This document shows, in pieces, positions 26,801-34,953 of a stretch of 64,000 nt of DNA; the stretch's first letter is position 1; every line of letters begins with the position of its first letter. The stretch is from Paenibacillus chibensis (GTDB lineage: Bacteria; Bacillota; Bacilli; Paenibacillales; Paenibacillaceae), in the NCBI RefSeq assembly GCF_004001045.1, contig NZ_BIMK01000010.1:1-64000 (forward strand), read 5' to 3'. The translations under genes and the position numbers were made by a program. Under the pieces are notes generated by a model. It saw nothing but the letters and a program-made list of their open reading frames with translations. It did not search any database and had not been told where the DNA came from.

Positions 26801-29310
26801 TCCGTCAGGTCACGCCATGTTCCCGCTGCGCCCGGCACGCTTGCCTGTCCGCCCAGCTTCCCTTCCGCGCCAACCTCCCTGGATACGGTCGTAACCTGTT
26901 CGGCGAACGTCGCCAGCGTTTCGATCATATTATTCATCGTATCCGCCAGCTCGGCAATTTCCCCCTTGGCTTCGACCGTCAGGTTTTGTTTCAGGTTCCC
27001 GTTCGCGACCGCCGTAACCACCTTAGCGATGCCCCGGACCTGATCCGTCAGGTTGTTCGCCATGACGTTCACGTTGTCGGTCAAATCTTTCCAGATTCCC
27101 GCAACTCCGAGCACCTGGGCCTGTCCGCCCAGCTTGCCGTCCGTACCGACCTCGCGGGCCACGCGGATGACTTCGGATGCAAACGAATTCAGCTGATCCA
27201 CCATCGTATTGACGGTATTTTTCAGCTCCAGGAGCTCGCCCCGGACCTCTACGGTAATCTTCTTGGACAGGTCGCCGTTGGCGACCGCTGTCGTAACTCC
27301 GGCGATATTGCGCATTTGAATCGTCAGATTTCGGGTCATGTTGTTGACGGTGTCGGTCAGATCCTTCCAGGTACCGGACACATCCTTCACGTCGGCCTGC
27401 GCTCCAAGCTTTCCTTCCGTGCCTACCTCGCGAGCGACGCGCGTGACCTCGGAAGCAAACATGCTGAGCTGGTCGACCATCGTATTCATCGTGTTTTTCA
27501 GCTCGAGCAGCTCGCCCTTCACGTCAACGGTAATCTTTTTGGACAAATCCCCCTTGGCCACCGCCGTCGTGACGTCGGCGATGTTCCGGACCTGGTCCGT
27601 GAGGTTACGGGCCATGTTGTTAACGCCCTCGGTCAAATCTTTCCAGGTTCCGCCGACGCCCTTCACTTGAGCCTGGCCGCCAAGCTTACCTTCGGTCCCG
27701 ACCTCATGCGCCACACGGGTGACTTCGGAAGCAAACGTACTGAGCTGATCCACCATCGTATTGATCGTAATCTTAAGCTCCAGGATTTCGCCCTGAACGT
27801 CTGCCGTAATTTTCTTGGATAAATCTCCGTTCGCCACCGCCGTCGTGACCACAGCAATGTTTCGAACCTGGTTCGTCAAATTGGAGGCCATGTAGTTTAC
27901 GCTTTCCGTCAAGTCGCGCCACGTTCCGGCAACCCCCTTGACCTGAGCCTGTCCGCCAAGCATGCCCAGCGTACCCACTTCGCGCGCGACGCGCGTCACT
28001 TCGGAAGCAAACGTGCTAAGCTGATCCACCATCGTATTGATGGTGTTCTTCATTTCCAGAATCTCACCTTTGGCGTCCACCGTAATATGCTTGGACAAAT
28101 CGCCTTTCGCTACTGCGGTCGTCACTTCCGCAATGTTGCGCACTTGATCGGTCAGGGTACCCGCCATCGTATTGACGCTGTCCGTCAGGAACTTCCAGGT
28201 TCCGGATACGCCTTTAACATCGGCCTGTCCGCCCAGCTTGCCTTCCGCCGATACCTCCTGCGCAACACGCGTCACCTCGGATGCGAAGTTGCTGAGCTGA
28301 TCCACCATCGTATTAATGGTGTTTTTCAGCTCCAGCAATTCTCCTTGAACATCCGCGGTAATTTTTTTGGATAAATCACCGTTAGCGACGGCAGTCGTCA
28401 CGACAGCGATGTTCCGAACCTGATCAGTCAAGTTCGAAGCCATATCGTTCACGCTGTCGGTCAGGTCTTTCCACGTTCCCGAGACGCCTCTTACATTGGC
28501 CTGGCCGCCAAGCTTGCCCTCCGTGCCGACCTCCCGCGCCATCCGCGTCACCTCCGAGGCAAACGTGGACAGCTGATCGACCATCGTGTTGATCGTGTTC
28601 TTGAGCTCCAGAATTTCACCGCTGGCGTTCACGGTAATTTGCTTCGTTAAATCGCCTTTCGCCACGGCGGTCGTCACCTGGGCAATGCTGCGGACCTGAT
28701 TGGTCAGATTCACAGCCATGTTGTTGACGCTTTCAGTCAGATCCTTCCATGTACCCGAGACGCCCTTCACATCGGCCTGGCCGCCCAGGATACCTTCCGT
28801 GCCGACCTCTCTGGCGACCCGCGTGACCTCCGAAGCGAAATTGCTGAGCTGGTTCACCATCTTATTGATGTTGGTTGCCGATTTTTTATATTCTCCCGTT
28901 AACGGCCGACCTTCGAACTCCAGCTCGACGGTTTGCGACAGATCGCCTTGGGCGACGGCGTTGATCACCCTCACCATTTCGCTTGTAGGCTGGATGAGAT
29001 CGGTGATCAGCCCGTTGAGGGACTCGACAGACTGCTGCCAGGAACCCCCTGTATTTTTATGTGAGAACCGGCGTGTCAGCTTGCCTTCCTTACCTACCAC
29101 CTTGGCTACAGAATTGATTTCATTCACCAGATTCTCTTGCATTTCCATGATTTCATTGAATGTATCCGCAACTTTGCCGGCAATTCCGGTCTGATCAAAG
29201 GGCATTCGATAAGAAAAATCACCCTTTTTAAATGCCATGAGGGCATTCAGCAATTCCCCGGTATGTACCTGATCACTTTGCGTTTCCCGATTGGACTTCT
29301 CATCCGACAT
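23842..29310 (-). CDS. Soluble poly-HAMP hybrid histidine kinase with three receiver domains
   Basis: This 1822-residue cytosolic signalling protein has no membrane segment. Order (numbered from the chosen ATG): divergent HAMP-like start (20-110); a tandem HAMP array (about 110-900) with near-identical 92-residue units; GAF domain (915-1060); long coiled coil (1065-1130); HisKA with NMSHELRTP (H1144); HATPase with [13 protein letters not shown] and GGTGLGLA; receiver 1 (D1470 in ITLDL); receiver 2, degenerate but with D1592 (VLVDND); receiver 3 (D1739 in VLMDIMMP). The plan recalls fungal group III kinases (Nik1/Os-1) and bacterial homologues, which sense osmotic and other stress through HAMP stacks. 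I choose ATG 29310, ten bases after AGAGG, over the frame start seven codons earlier. Monocistronic; partner unknown. Confidence 0.93.
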   Translation of the reverse strand: MSDEKSNRETQSDQVHTGELLNALMAFKKGDFSYRMPFDQTGIAGKVADTFNEIMEMQENLVNEINSVAKVVGKEGKLTRRFSHKNTGGSWQQSVESLNGLITDLIQPTSEMVRVINAVAQGDLSQTVELEFEGRPLTGEYKKSATNINKMVNQLSNFASEVTRVAREVGTEGILGGQADVKGVSGTWKDLTESVNNMAVNLTNQVRSIAQVTTAVAKGDLTKQITVNASGEILELKNTINTMVDQLSTFASEVTRMAREVGTEGKLGGQANVRGVSGTWKDLTDSVNDMASNLTDQVRNIAVVTTAVANGDLSKKITADVQGELLELKNTINTMVDQLSNFASEVTRVAQEVSAEGKLGGQADVKGVSGTWKFLTDSVNTMAGTLTDQVRNIAEVTTAVAKGDLSKHITVDAKGEILEMKNTINTMVDQLSTFASEVTRVAREVGTLGMLGGQAQVKGVAGTWRDLTESVNYMASNLTNQVRNIAVVTTAVANGDLSKKITADVQGEILELKITINTMVDQLSTFASEVTRVAHEVGTEGKLGGQAQVKGVGGTWKDLTEGVNNMARNLTDQVRNIADVTTAVAKGDLSKKITVDVKGELLELKNTMNTMVDQLSMFASEVTRVAREVGTEGKLGAQADVKDVSGTWKDLTDTVNNMTRNLTIQMRNIAGVTTAVANGDLSKKITVEVRGELLELKNTVNTMVDQLNSFASEVIRVAREVGTDGKLGGQAQVLGVAGIWKDLTDNVNVMANNLTDQVRGIAKVVTAVANGNLKQNLTVEAKGEIAELADTMNNMIETLATFAEQVTTVSREVGAEGKLGGQASVPGAAGTWRDLTDNVNYMASTLTTQVRAITNVATAVTNGDLSRTIDVAAAGEVAALKDNVNEMIRNLKETTRINTEQDWLKTNLAKFSRLLQGQRDLYAISRMILSELAPLVSMQHGVFYINEPENGEPVLTLFASYAYQNRKHLSNRFRAGEGLVGQCLIEKQRILITNVPNDYVVISSGLGEASPLNIVLLPLVFEEQVLGVLELASFRAFSDIDLAFLDQLTESIGIVVNTMQANRRTEELLKQSQSLTEELQKQQMELQHTNEELEDKAKLLVIQKAEVESKNNEVEIAKKFLEEKAEQLALTSRYKSEFLANMSHELRTPLNSLLLLAEQLADNPDANLTDHQVKFAKTIQDSGIELLNLINDILDLSKIESGTVTPDYSEISVQGMLDSLDRSFRHMVDESRLEFQIKTDSNVPEVIVTDQKRLQQILKNLLSNAFKFTEEGQIQLQVRTASEGWNSENDKLNQAASVLCFSVSDTGIGIPEEKQQIIFEAFQQADGSTNREYGGTGLGLAISREIAAMMGGELTLYSVVGKGSIFNLYLPLDSEVPEKVEPVKYVPEVIDVSPPEQKMSFTRKSEHIDDDRDRIEPGDKVFLIVEDDIKFNEILLEILHKKNIKAIITTKGSNALELARKYSPQAITLDLRLGDMDGWMVIEHLKNDINTRHIPVCVITVEEDEVELMQKGVYDYICKPVTNDELEKTLDKLSLFADQKVHRLLIAMNDDNRRQETIELIGNSDVEITAALSAEDVLANLKQGDVHCVLVDNDLKDMDVLSLIREIIRVPKNKHVPIVLNRSVKWSLAEEDELEELMKTAVLKEVKSAVQMLDETSIFLHRKAEDLPEHSRATMLKLYQSDDMIKYKKVLVVDDDIRNVFALTTILERHNMMVIPAENGHEAIRLLEETPDIEIVLMDIMMPVMDGYETTRAIREKPEFKDLPIIALTAKAMKGDREECLEAGASDYITKPVNSAQLLSMIRSWLGADTGQESAPDGQEAE
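26575..28960 (-). repeat. Tandem 276-bp HAMP units within the kinase gene
   Basis: Eight to nine units of 92 codons are arranged head to tail, each ending in a GTWKDLTxxVNxMAxN-type segment. The proteins are largely identical between units, but the third codon positions differ widely. Units alternate between an A form (IA[Q/E/D]VTTAVAKGD) and a B form (IA[V/G]VTTAVANGD). The outermost units are more divergent. Boundaries are approximate. Confidence 0.85.
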
Positions 29311-29518
29311 GGTCATTACCTCTCTCGACATGAATTTTCAGATCCTATTTCACTCGAATTCGATTGCCTTTTCCCATTTTACTATGACGGATGGAATATG
29401 TCATTTTTCTGCCAGTTGTGAAAGATTTCAACAAAATAACCCCAAAAATTGGCGCCTTTGCTGCAATGCTTATCCCAAATACTTTGCAGTGATCCCAAAA
29501 AACTTATAAATCAAAAAA

Positions 29519-29539
29519 AGCGCCCGTGAATCGGGCGCT
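29519..29539 (-). terminator. Terminator of the DHA2 exporter gene
   Basis: AGCGCCCG (29519-29526), loop TGAAT, CGGGCGCT (29532-29539). On the minus strand the stem is followed by seven T. Confidence 0.93.
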
Positions 29540-29549
29540 CTTTCAAGTA

Positions 29550-31076
29550 TTAAGCTTCGGGATGGTTTTCCTTTTTATGAATCGTAACCCGTGCGTTCCC
29601 CATCATGAAGACGAAAATCACGGCAATCACGATTGGAATGAGCGCAATCAAGAAGACATGCGTAATCGAGCTGGACATCGCGTCGACGATTTTGCCGAGA
29701 ATCGCTTCCGGAATTTTCGAACGAACGCTCGGCTCGAAAATCTGTCTGGAATCGCCCAGATTGGACATCGGGGAATTCGCGCCGCCGCCCATGCCTTTAA
29801 AGCTCTCGGTCAGCTTGCTGGTAAACACGTTGTTTTGAATCGTACCGAAGATCGTGATGCCCATGGTCATGCCCAGGGAACGAAGGAACTGGTTGGTCGA
29901 ATTGGCCGTCCCCCGGAAACGCGGCTCCAGGTTATGCTGGGAAGCCGTTGGCAGCAGCGAGAACGAGAAGCCCATGCCGAAGCCGACAACGATCATGAAC
30001 AGCGTCAGCAGAATGCGGGCGGAATCCGGTGTCAGCGTACTCAGCAGGAACATCCCCGCAAAGTACGAGATGACCGAGATAATCATCAGGTTGCGGTAGC
30101 TCGTTTTCGACGAGAAAATCCCCCCGATGGAGCTGCCAGCGACGGAGCCCAGCATCATTGGCGTCAGAATCAGGCCGGCATTCGTTGCCGAGCCCCCGTA
30201 AACCGCTTGAACGAAAATCGGAATATAGACCGTTAAAATAATAAAAGTGCCGCCGTACAGAAACGCTAAAATTTGGGATGACGCAAACAGGCGGCGCTTA
30301 AACAGGAAGAACGGCAAAATCGGTTCCTTCGCTTTCAGCTCCACGAAAAAGAACACGATGAAAAAGACCGCGAAGCTGGCAAACAGGGAGATGATCGGTG
30401 CCGAGCTCCAGTCATACTGTTTGCCGCCCAGCTCCAGCGCGAACATCAGGCTGATGACGGCGATCACGAGGGTAGAGGCTCCCCACCAGTCGATTTTTTG
30501 CTTGGTATGGGCCGGTGATTCCTTGTAGTTCTTCATGATGAGTGCAAATGAAACGATACCGATCGGAACGTTGATGTAAAATACCCATTCCCATCCGAAA
30601 TAATCCGTAATATAAGCGCCTAGCAGCGGGCCTACGACGCTGGCCGCGCCGAACACCGCCCCGAGCAGGCCGGTCATTTTCCCTCTTTTTTCCGGCGGAA
30701 AAATGTCGAAGATAATGGTAAAAGCGATCGGCATAAGCGCGCCGCCGCCGATGCCTTGAATTGCCCGGTATATACTGAGCTGCTCAATGGACTGCGCGAA
30801 TCCGCAGAGTGCCGAGCCGATCAGAAACACCGTCAATCCGAAAATAAAAAATCTCTTTCTTCCGTACATATCCGACAGCTTGCCGAATATCGGCATGCCT
30901 GCCATAGTGGTTACCATATAAGCCGATGTTACCCAGACAAACTTGTCCATGCCTCCGAGCTTGGACACAATCGTTCCCATGGCCGTTGCGACAATGGTAT
31001 TGTCTATGGCAGACATGAAAATGGCAAGCAATAAGCCCGCCACAACCAGCTTTATGTTGCTTTTTGCTGCTTCCAT
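29550..31076 (-). CDS. MFS multidrug exporter, DHA2 family (EmrB/QacA type, 14 helices)
   Basis: A 508-residue, 14-segment drug:proton antiporter. Family motifs are clear: MSAIDNTIVATAMGTI in helix 1 (motif D1), GKLSDMYGRKRFF after helix 2 (motif A), IQGIGGGALMPIAF (motif B region), and GAVFGAASVVGPLLGAYITDY in helix 5 (motif C, the antiporter signature). The C-terminus is short and basic. It diverges from a MarR gene across 116 bp that contain a near-perfect 23-bp palindrome, so the MarR protein very likely represses this exporter until a toxic ligand binds. Start: ATG after AAGGGG. Probably a broad-specificity pump; substrate unknown. Confidence 0.95.
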   Translation of the reverse strand: MEAAKSNIKLVVAGLLLAIFMSAIDNTIVATAMGTIVSKLGGMDKFVWVTSAYMVTTMAGMPIFGKLSDMYGRKRFFIFGLTVFLIGSALCGFAQSIEQLSIYRAIQGIGGGALMPIAFTIIFDIFPPEKRGKMTGLLGAVFGAASVVGPLLGAYITDYFGWEWVFYINVPIGIVSFALIMKNYKESPAHTKQKIDWWGASTLVIAVISLMFALELGGKQYDWSSAPIISLFASFAVFFIVFFFVELKAKEPILPFFLFKRRLFASSQILAFLYGGTFIILTVYIPIFVQAVYGGSATNAGLILTPMMLGSVAGSSIGGIFSSKTSYRNLMIISVISYFAGMFLLSTLTPDSARILLTLFMIVVGFGMGFSFSLLPTASQHNLEPRFRGTANSTNQFLRSLGMTMGITIFGTIQNNVFTSKLTESFKGMGGGANSPMSNLGDSRQIFEPSVRSKIPEAILGKIVDAMSSSITHVFLIALIPIVIAVIFVFMMGNARVTIHKKENHPEA

Positions 31077-31144
31077 CTGTGAACCCCTTTACAAATTATT
31101 AATGATTTCGATAGAATGAACTTGAGTATATACCTCGTTCATCA

Positions 31145-31167
31145 AATATCTCGATTATCAAGATATT
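31145..31167. promoter_or_regulatory. MarR operator: 23-bp near-perfect palindrome
   Basis: AATATCTCGATTATCAAGATATT (inverted repeat with mismatch only at one symmetric pair and the centre, length 23) lies midway between the divergent exporter and MarR genes, 25 bases before the MarR ribosome binding site. Size and form match MarR-family operators. Confidence 0.75.
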
Positions 31168-31192
31168 GAAATTTTAAAAGGAGGTCCGTCTT

Positions 31193-31684
31193 TTGTCAAG
31201 CCATCCATCCGACACAGAGAATGAAAAACTTGAACAGCTTGTCTCCCTCATGCGGGGACTTGGAACCCGGACGGTTTTATACCAGCAAAATGTGGCTGCC
31301 TCTCTAGGCTTGTACGATAATGATCTGAAATCCGTGGATATCCTGCGGGAAACGGGCCCGATTACCGCAGGAGAGCTCTCCAAAATCACCGGTCTCGCAA
31401 CCGGCAGCATTACGGCTCTGGTCGACCGCCTGGAGAAAGTGGGATATGTCCGCAGGCAGAATGATCCCCATGACCGGCGGAGGGTCATCATTGTCCCCCA
31501 ATATGAACATAAAGAAGAAGTAAGCGGTACTTATCGCCCTCTCCATACTGCCATGATTGAGCTCGCTTCCACTTACTCCGGGGAAGAGTTAGAGCTGATC
31601 ACCGCCTTTATCGGCAAAGCAAGCGCCATCATGGAACAGCAGATTCGTAGCTTGCACGCCGAACGGGGTAAAACCTCATCTTGA
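31193..31684 (+). CDS. MarR-family transcriptional regulator
   Basis: A 163-residue winged-helix regulator. The DNA-binding core is GPITAGELSKITGLATGSITALVDRLEKVGYVRRQNDPHDRRRVIIV, including the conserved D-R-R wing. The start is TTG, eight bases after the strong AAAGGAGGT site. It diverges from the DHA2 exporter and shares its operator region; repression of both genes with release by a drug or phenolic is the usual scheme. The C-terminus ends shortly before a bidirectional terminator. Confidence 0.93.
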   Translation: MSSHPSDTENEKLEQLVSLMRGLGTRTVLYQQNVAASLGLYDNDLKSVDILRETGPITAGELSKITGLATGSITALVDRLEKVGYVRRQNDPHDRRRVIIVPQYEHKEEVSGTYRPLHTAMIELASTYSGEELELITAFIGKASAIMEQQIRSLHAERGKTSS

Positions 31685-31703
31685 TCCGCGATCCAAACGT
31701 TAA

Positions 31704-31739
31704 AAAGGACGGTATCCCGCCCCCGGGATACCGTCCTTT
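31704..31739. terminator. Bidirectional terminator between MarR and nitroreductase
   Basis: AAAGGACGGTATCCCG (31704-31719), loop CCCC, CGGGATACCGTCCTTT (31724-31739): a perfect 16-bp stem with A/T ends on both sides. Confidence 0.95.
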
Positions 31740-31771
31740 AGCATATGTAAGCCGAAATTCCGGCTTAGGCG

Positions 31772-31797
31772 CTTATTTGAATACCTTATTTGAATAC
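31772..31797. repeat. Perfect 13-bp tandem duplication across the nitroreductase stop codon
   Basis: CTTATTTGAATAC occurs twice without a gap. The second copy (31785-31797) carries the gene's last codons and the stop; the first lies immediately downstream, out of frame. It looks like a recent slippage event with no effect on the protein. Confidence 0.85.
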
Positions 31798-32385
31798 TTT
31801 GATGCGGTCTTCAAGCGGCTGGAACTGCTTCTCGCCGGCAGGCGCTTCCACGTTGCCGAAAGGCATTTGAGCCATCAGTCTCCAGCTGGCAGGCAGATTC
31901 CATTCATTGGCTACCTTTTGGTCGATCAGCGGGTTGTAATGCTGCAGGCTTGCGCCCAATCCTTCCGCTTCCAGTGCCGTCCAAATGACCAGCTGCAGCA
32001 TGCCGGAAGATTGCTGGGACCAGATCGGGAAGTTGTCCTTATACAGCTCGAACTGGGATTGAAGCCCTTCGATCACGGCGTTATCCTCGAAGAACAATAC
32101 CGTGCCGTAGCCGCTGCGGAAGCCAGCCATTTTATCTGCGGTCGACTGGAAATTCTCGGCTGGAACGACGGCTTTCAGTGTGCCCTCAGTCAGGTTCCAG
32201 AACTTGTCATGCTGCTCGCCCAAAAGCACCACGACGCGCGCGCTTTGCGAGTTAAAAGCGGAAGGCGTATGTTTAACAGCCTCATTCACGATTTCTTGAA
32301 TTTTGTCGTCGGATACGGACACGTTCTTGCTGATTGCATATATCGAACGTCTGCCTTTAAGTGCGGAGAAAAATTCGTCGGACAT
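31786..32385 (-). CDS. Nitroreductase-family oxidoreductase (YdgI/MhqN-like)
   Basis: A 199-residue FMN-dependent nitroreductase-fold protein of the group containing B. subtilis YdgI/MhqN and yeast HBN1. Typical segments are the opening FFSALKGRRSIYAISKN, the VKHTPSAFNSQSARVVVLLGEQH loop that contacts FMN, and the C-terminal WRLMAQMPFGNVEAPAGEKQF. Substrates of the group are quinones and nitro compounds reduced with NAD(P)H. Start: ATG after TTGGAGG. It is monocistronic beside the MarR/DHA2 pair, a setting that fits drug or electrophile detoxification. Confidence 0.92.
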   Translation of the reverse strand: MSDEFFSALKGRRSIYAISKNVSVSDDKIQEIVNEAVKHTPSAFNSQSARVVVLLGEQHDKFWNLTEGTLKAVVPAENFQSTADKMAGFRSGYGTVLFFEDNAVIEGLQSQFELYKDNFPIWSQQSSGMLQLVIWTALEAEGLGASLQHYNPLIDQKVANEWNLPASWRLMAQMPFGNVEAPAGEKQFQPLEDRIKVFK

Positions 32386-32499
32386 TTATATAGTTACCTC
32401 CAAAATTAAATTTACTTACTTTTTTATTATATATCCCCATCTATTCTGTTGCAATACTTTGTTTTCAAGTTTGATGATATTTAACCGCTCCTTAACAAA

Positions 32500-32531
32500 A
32501 AGAAACCTTTTCCAGAAGGAAAAGGTTTCTT
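32500..32531 (-). terminator. Terminator of the MurB-like gene
   Basis: AAGAAACCTTTTCC (32500-32513), loop AGAA, GGAAAAGGTTTCTT (32518-32531); on the minus strand T-rich sequence follows. Confidence 0.85.
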
Positions 32532-32573
32532 AAAATTGGACAGCCTGTTCATACCGACAGCCCGTCCCGGCGT

Positions 32574-33593
32574 TTACTTCACCAAAACGACTTCCGGCTC
32601 CGGCTCAAATCCGAATGCCGTGTTGACGCCTTCGATAATCGTATTCATCAGATACTTGATATCTTCCGCCGTCGCATGGTTGTGGTTGATGATCATGTTG
32701 CCGTGATACGGAGAAATCATTGCGCCCCCATGCTCCTTGCCTTTCAGGTTCAAGCGATCCACAAGCGCTCCGACAGGCACGCCGTAATCGTAATTATTTT
32801 TGAACACCGAGCCGCAGGACGGATATTCGAAATGGCGTTTGCCGTTGCGGTAGTTCGCGATATCGCTCATATCGGTCGGGATCGCCACCCCTTGCTTCAT
32901 CAAAGCCGAGGCTTCTTCTCCCATATATGAATAGAAGGCTTGGAGCGTGGACATGCCTTCTTTTTCTTTCCAACGGGTCAGCAGCTCATTGCCCTCGGGA
33001 ATCCTCTCCAAATCCGGTACCGCCTTCATGTCCGCGCCAAGCACCAACCAAGGGTTCATCTGGAATATGGATTGCTTGTAGCCGTATTTGCAATCGGAAA
33101 CGTCGATCGACTGCATGGATAGAGACGGGTCCGCCAGATCCACGTAATAGACCGTTTGGATAATGTCGCTGATCTGATGATGATTATACTTTGCATTCAT
33201 ATAAATACCCGCTCCCAGGCCTCCGGGAAGCAGATACGTGAACTCGTAGCCGGAAATACCGAACATGAGACCGCTCAAAGCCAGCATCGACATCGGTGTT
33301 CCAGATGATATAAACCAATGAGTCGGTTGTATGTCCCAATAGACGAATTTTTTCAAGGAAATATACAGGGTATCCTCCCTCGGATTGTCTGGAAACAGTA
33401 AATTGGACCCCATCCCGCAGAAAAAAAAGTCAAGCCCATGCGCCCTGCAGCCCTGAAGCAGCGTTAACAGCTCCTCTATGGATTCGGGCATGGCAAAAAA
33501 GTTCGCTTTCCCGCCGATTTGATATGATGAATGGCTTGCAAGCGACTCATTCCGCAAACATAAATTTTCAAAAGTCATCCGGTTATTCAACAT
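32574..33593 (-). CDS. UDP-N-acetylenolpyruvoylglucosamine reductase (MurB)-like protein
   Basis: A 339-residue FAD-binding protein of the MurB family, which reduces enolpyruvyl-UDP-GlcNAc to UDP-MurNAc. Recognisable parts are SSYQIGGKANFFAMPES, LLPGGLGAGIYMNAKYN (the FAD loop), YPSCGSVFKNN with the proton-donor region, and the C-terminal FEPEPEVVLV. It departs from standard MurB in the FAD loop (usual GIPGTVGGAVYMNAGAYG) and in an insert around residues 190-230, so it may be a paralogue rather than the essential enzyme. Start: ATG after AAGGAACC. It is monocistronic and diverges from germinant operon 2. Confidence 0.85.
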   Translation of the reverse strand: MLNNRMTFENLCLRNESLASHSSYQIGGKANFFAMPESIEELLTLLQGCRAHGLDFFFCGMGSNLLFPDNPREDTLYISLKKFVYWDIQPTHWFISSGTPMSMLALSGLMFGISGYEFTYLLPGGLGAGIYMNAKYNHHQISDIIQTVYYVDLADPSLSMQSIDVSDCKYGYKQSIFQMNPWLVLGADMKAVPDLERIPEGNELLTRWKEKEGMSTLQAFYSYMGEEASALMKQGVAIPTDMSDIANYRNGKRHFEYPSCGSVFKNNYDYGVPVGALVDRLNLKGKEHGGAMISPYHGNMIINHNHATAEDIKYLMNTIIEGVNTAFGFEPEPEVVLVK

Positions 33594-33855
33594 TAGGGTT
33601 CCTTCTCGCTTTCAACTTCATTATTGAGATTCATGCCATACGCATCCAAGAACTGCGCTGTGATGAAATGTAGACCTATCTATTCTAATATATCACCGGA
33701 CATAACGCCATGTGTCATTTCATGCAAGCTTGCAGAGTCTGGAAATGCAGTTTCCCAAAAAAATCGCGCAGAGCATTCCAGGTACAAGTATCCTTCCGGT
33801 GTCGCGGGTTAATAATGGTTCGTATCCAATGTTAAATATTTCCGAGGTGACTGCT

Positions 33856-34953
33856 TTGAATCCAAGAAAACCAACGCTTTCGCAAGGCGTTATGACCATC
33901 CTGCTGTCGATCGGCATTATCAATCACGTATTTATTATCCCTGTGCTCCTGCAATCGACCCGCAGAGATTCGTGGTTGTCCGTAATCATCTCCGCCGTTC
34001 CGCTGCTCCTTCTGACCGGCATGATTTATTTTATTGCCAAACAAATGAAAGATCAAAGCATTGAAATGTGGGTTCAAGAGCACTACGGGACGGCCCTTGC
34101 CGTAATCATCAAAATATTTCTGAGCATGTATATGTTTACGATCTGCTTCTTTTCGCTGACGGACACGACGAACTGGGCGAAAATCACTTTCTTGTCGTCT
34201 ACGCCAATAGCCGTCACTTCGTTCATATTAATGGCTTTATGCTTGTATACCAGCATCAACGGATTTAAGACGATCGCTGCCGCTTCAGGCATTTTGCTGC
34301 CTATCGTGGTTCTGCTCGGTTTCTTCATCATGTTCGCCAACATTCAATATAAAGATTACAGCCAGCTCCTGCCCGTATTCGAAAATGGATGGGGCAGCAT
34401 CATGAAGGGTGTGATGTATTCATGCTCAGGCTCTTTCGAAATTGTCGTCTATCTCCTGCTGCAGCCTAAGCTGGACAAGCCCGCGAAGGGCTGGCAGCTG
34501 ATGCTCCTCGCTCTCGTCCTGATCGGCCTGACGCTCGGACCCTTGATCGGAGCCATCACGATCTTTGATCCAATCGAAGCGGAGAGACAGAGGTATCCGG
34601 CCTATGAGGAATGGAGAATTGCCACCCTGGGCCGCTACATATCCCAAACCGACTTTTTTTCCATCTATCAGTGGCTCTCAGGAGCGTTCATCCGAATTGC
34701 GCTGGCCCTGTATTTTATAGTGGACGTGTGGAATATTAAAAAGAAAAAAGCGAGAATATGGACCCTCGCCGCGCTTGTCGTTATCCTTTATAGCATCAAC
34801 CTGCTGGGTCCGAACGACATGCTCTTTCTCCACCTGCTGAAAAATTACTATTTTCCCGCCTCCTTCGTCTTTTTGACCTTGCTGGTCTGCATCCTGTTTA
34901 TTCTCGCCTACATCTCATCCAGAAAGAAGGTACATCCAGACCATGGCAATTGA
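33856..34953 (+). CDS. Spore germinant receptor B subunit (GerAB family), operon 2
   Basis: A 365-residue Spore_permease-family protein with about ten membrane segments, paralogous to the protein at 15549 (shared MxxGVMTILLSIGIINHVF start, IGAITIFDPIEAERQRYPAYEEWRI and FFSIYQWLSGAFIRIAL). I choose TTG 33856, with GAGGTGA five bases upstream and a length typical of the family. An ATG nine codons earlier has no ribosome binding site. It heads operon 2 in the order B-A-C and overlaps the A gene by 11 bases. No clear forespore promoter was identified in the 263 bases before it. Confidence 0.9.
   Translation: MNPRKPTLSQGVMTILLSIGIINHVFIIPVLLQSTRRDSWLSVIISAVPLLLLTGMIYFIAKQMKDQSIEMWVQEHYGTALAVIIKIFLSMYMFTICFFSLTDTTNWAKITFLSSTPIAVTSFILMALCLYTSINGFKTIAAASGILLPIVVLLGFFIMFANIQYKDYSQLLPVFENGWGSIMKGVMYSCSGSFEIVVYLLLQPKLDKPAKGWQLMLLALVLIGLTLGPLIGAITIFDPIEAERQRYPAYEEWRIATLGRYISQTDFFSIYQWLSGAFIRIALALYFIVDVWNIKKKKARIWTLAALVVILYSINLLGPNDMLFLHLLKNYYFPASFVFLTLLVCILFILAYISSRKKVHPDHGN

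Noticed and set aside
26557..27822. Long open frame (421 codons) on the plus strand opposite the poly-HAMP kinase
   Set aside because: It mirrors the repeats of the kinase, has no ribosome binding site or recognisable domain, and arises from codon bias of the repeated coding strand.
26575..28960. Tandem repeats as a possible CRISPR or minisatellite
   Set aside because: The period is 276 bp, codes for HAMP units in one continuous frame and has no spacers.
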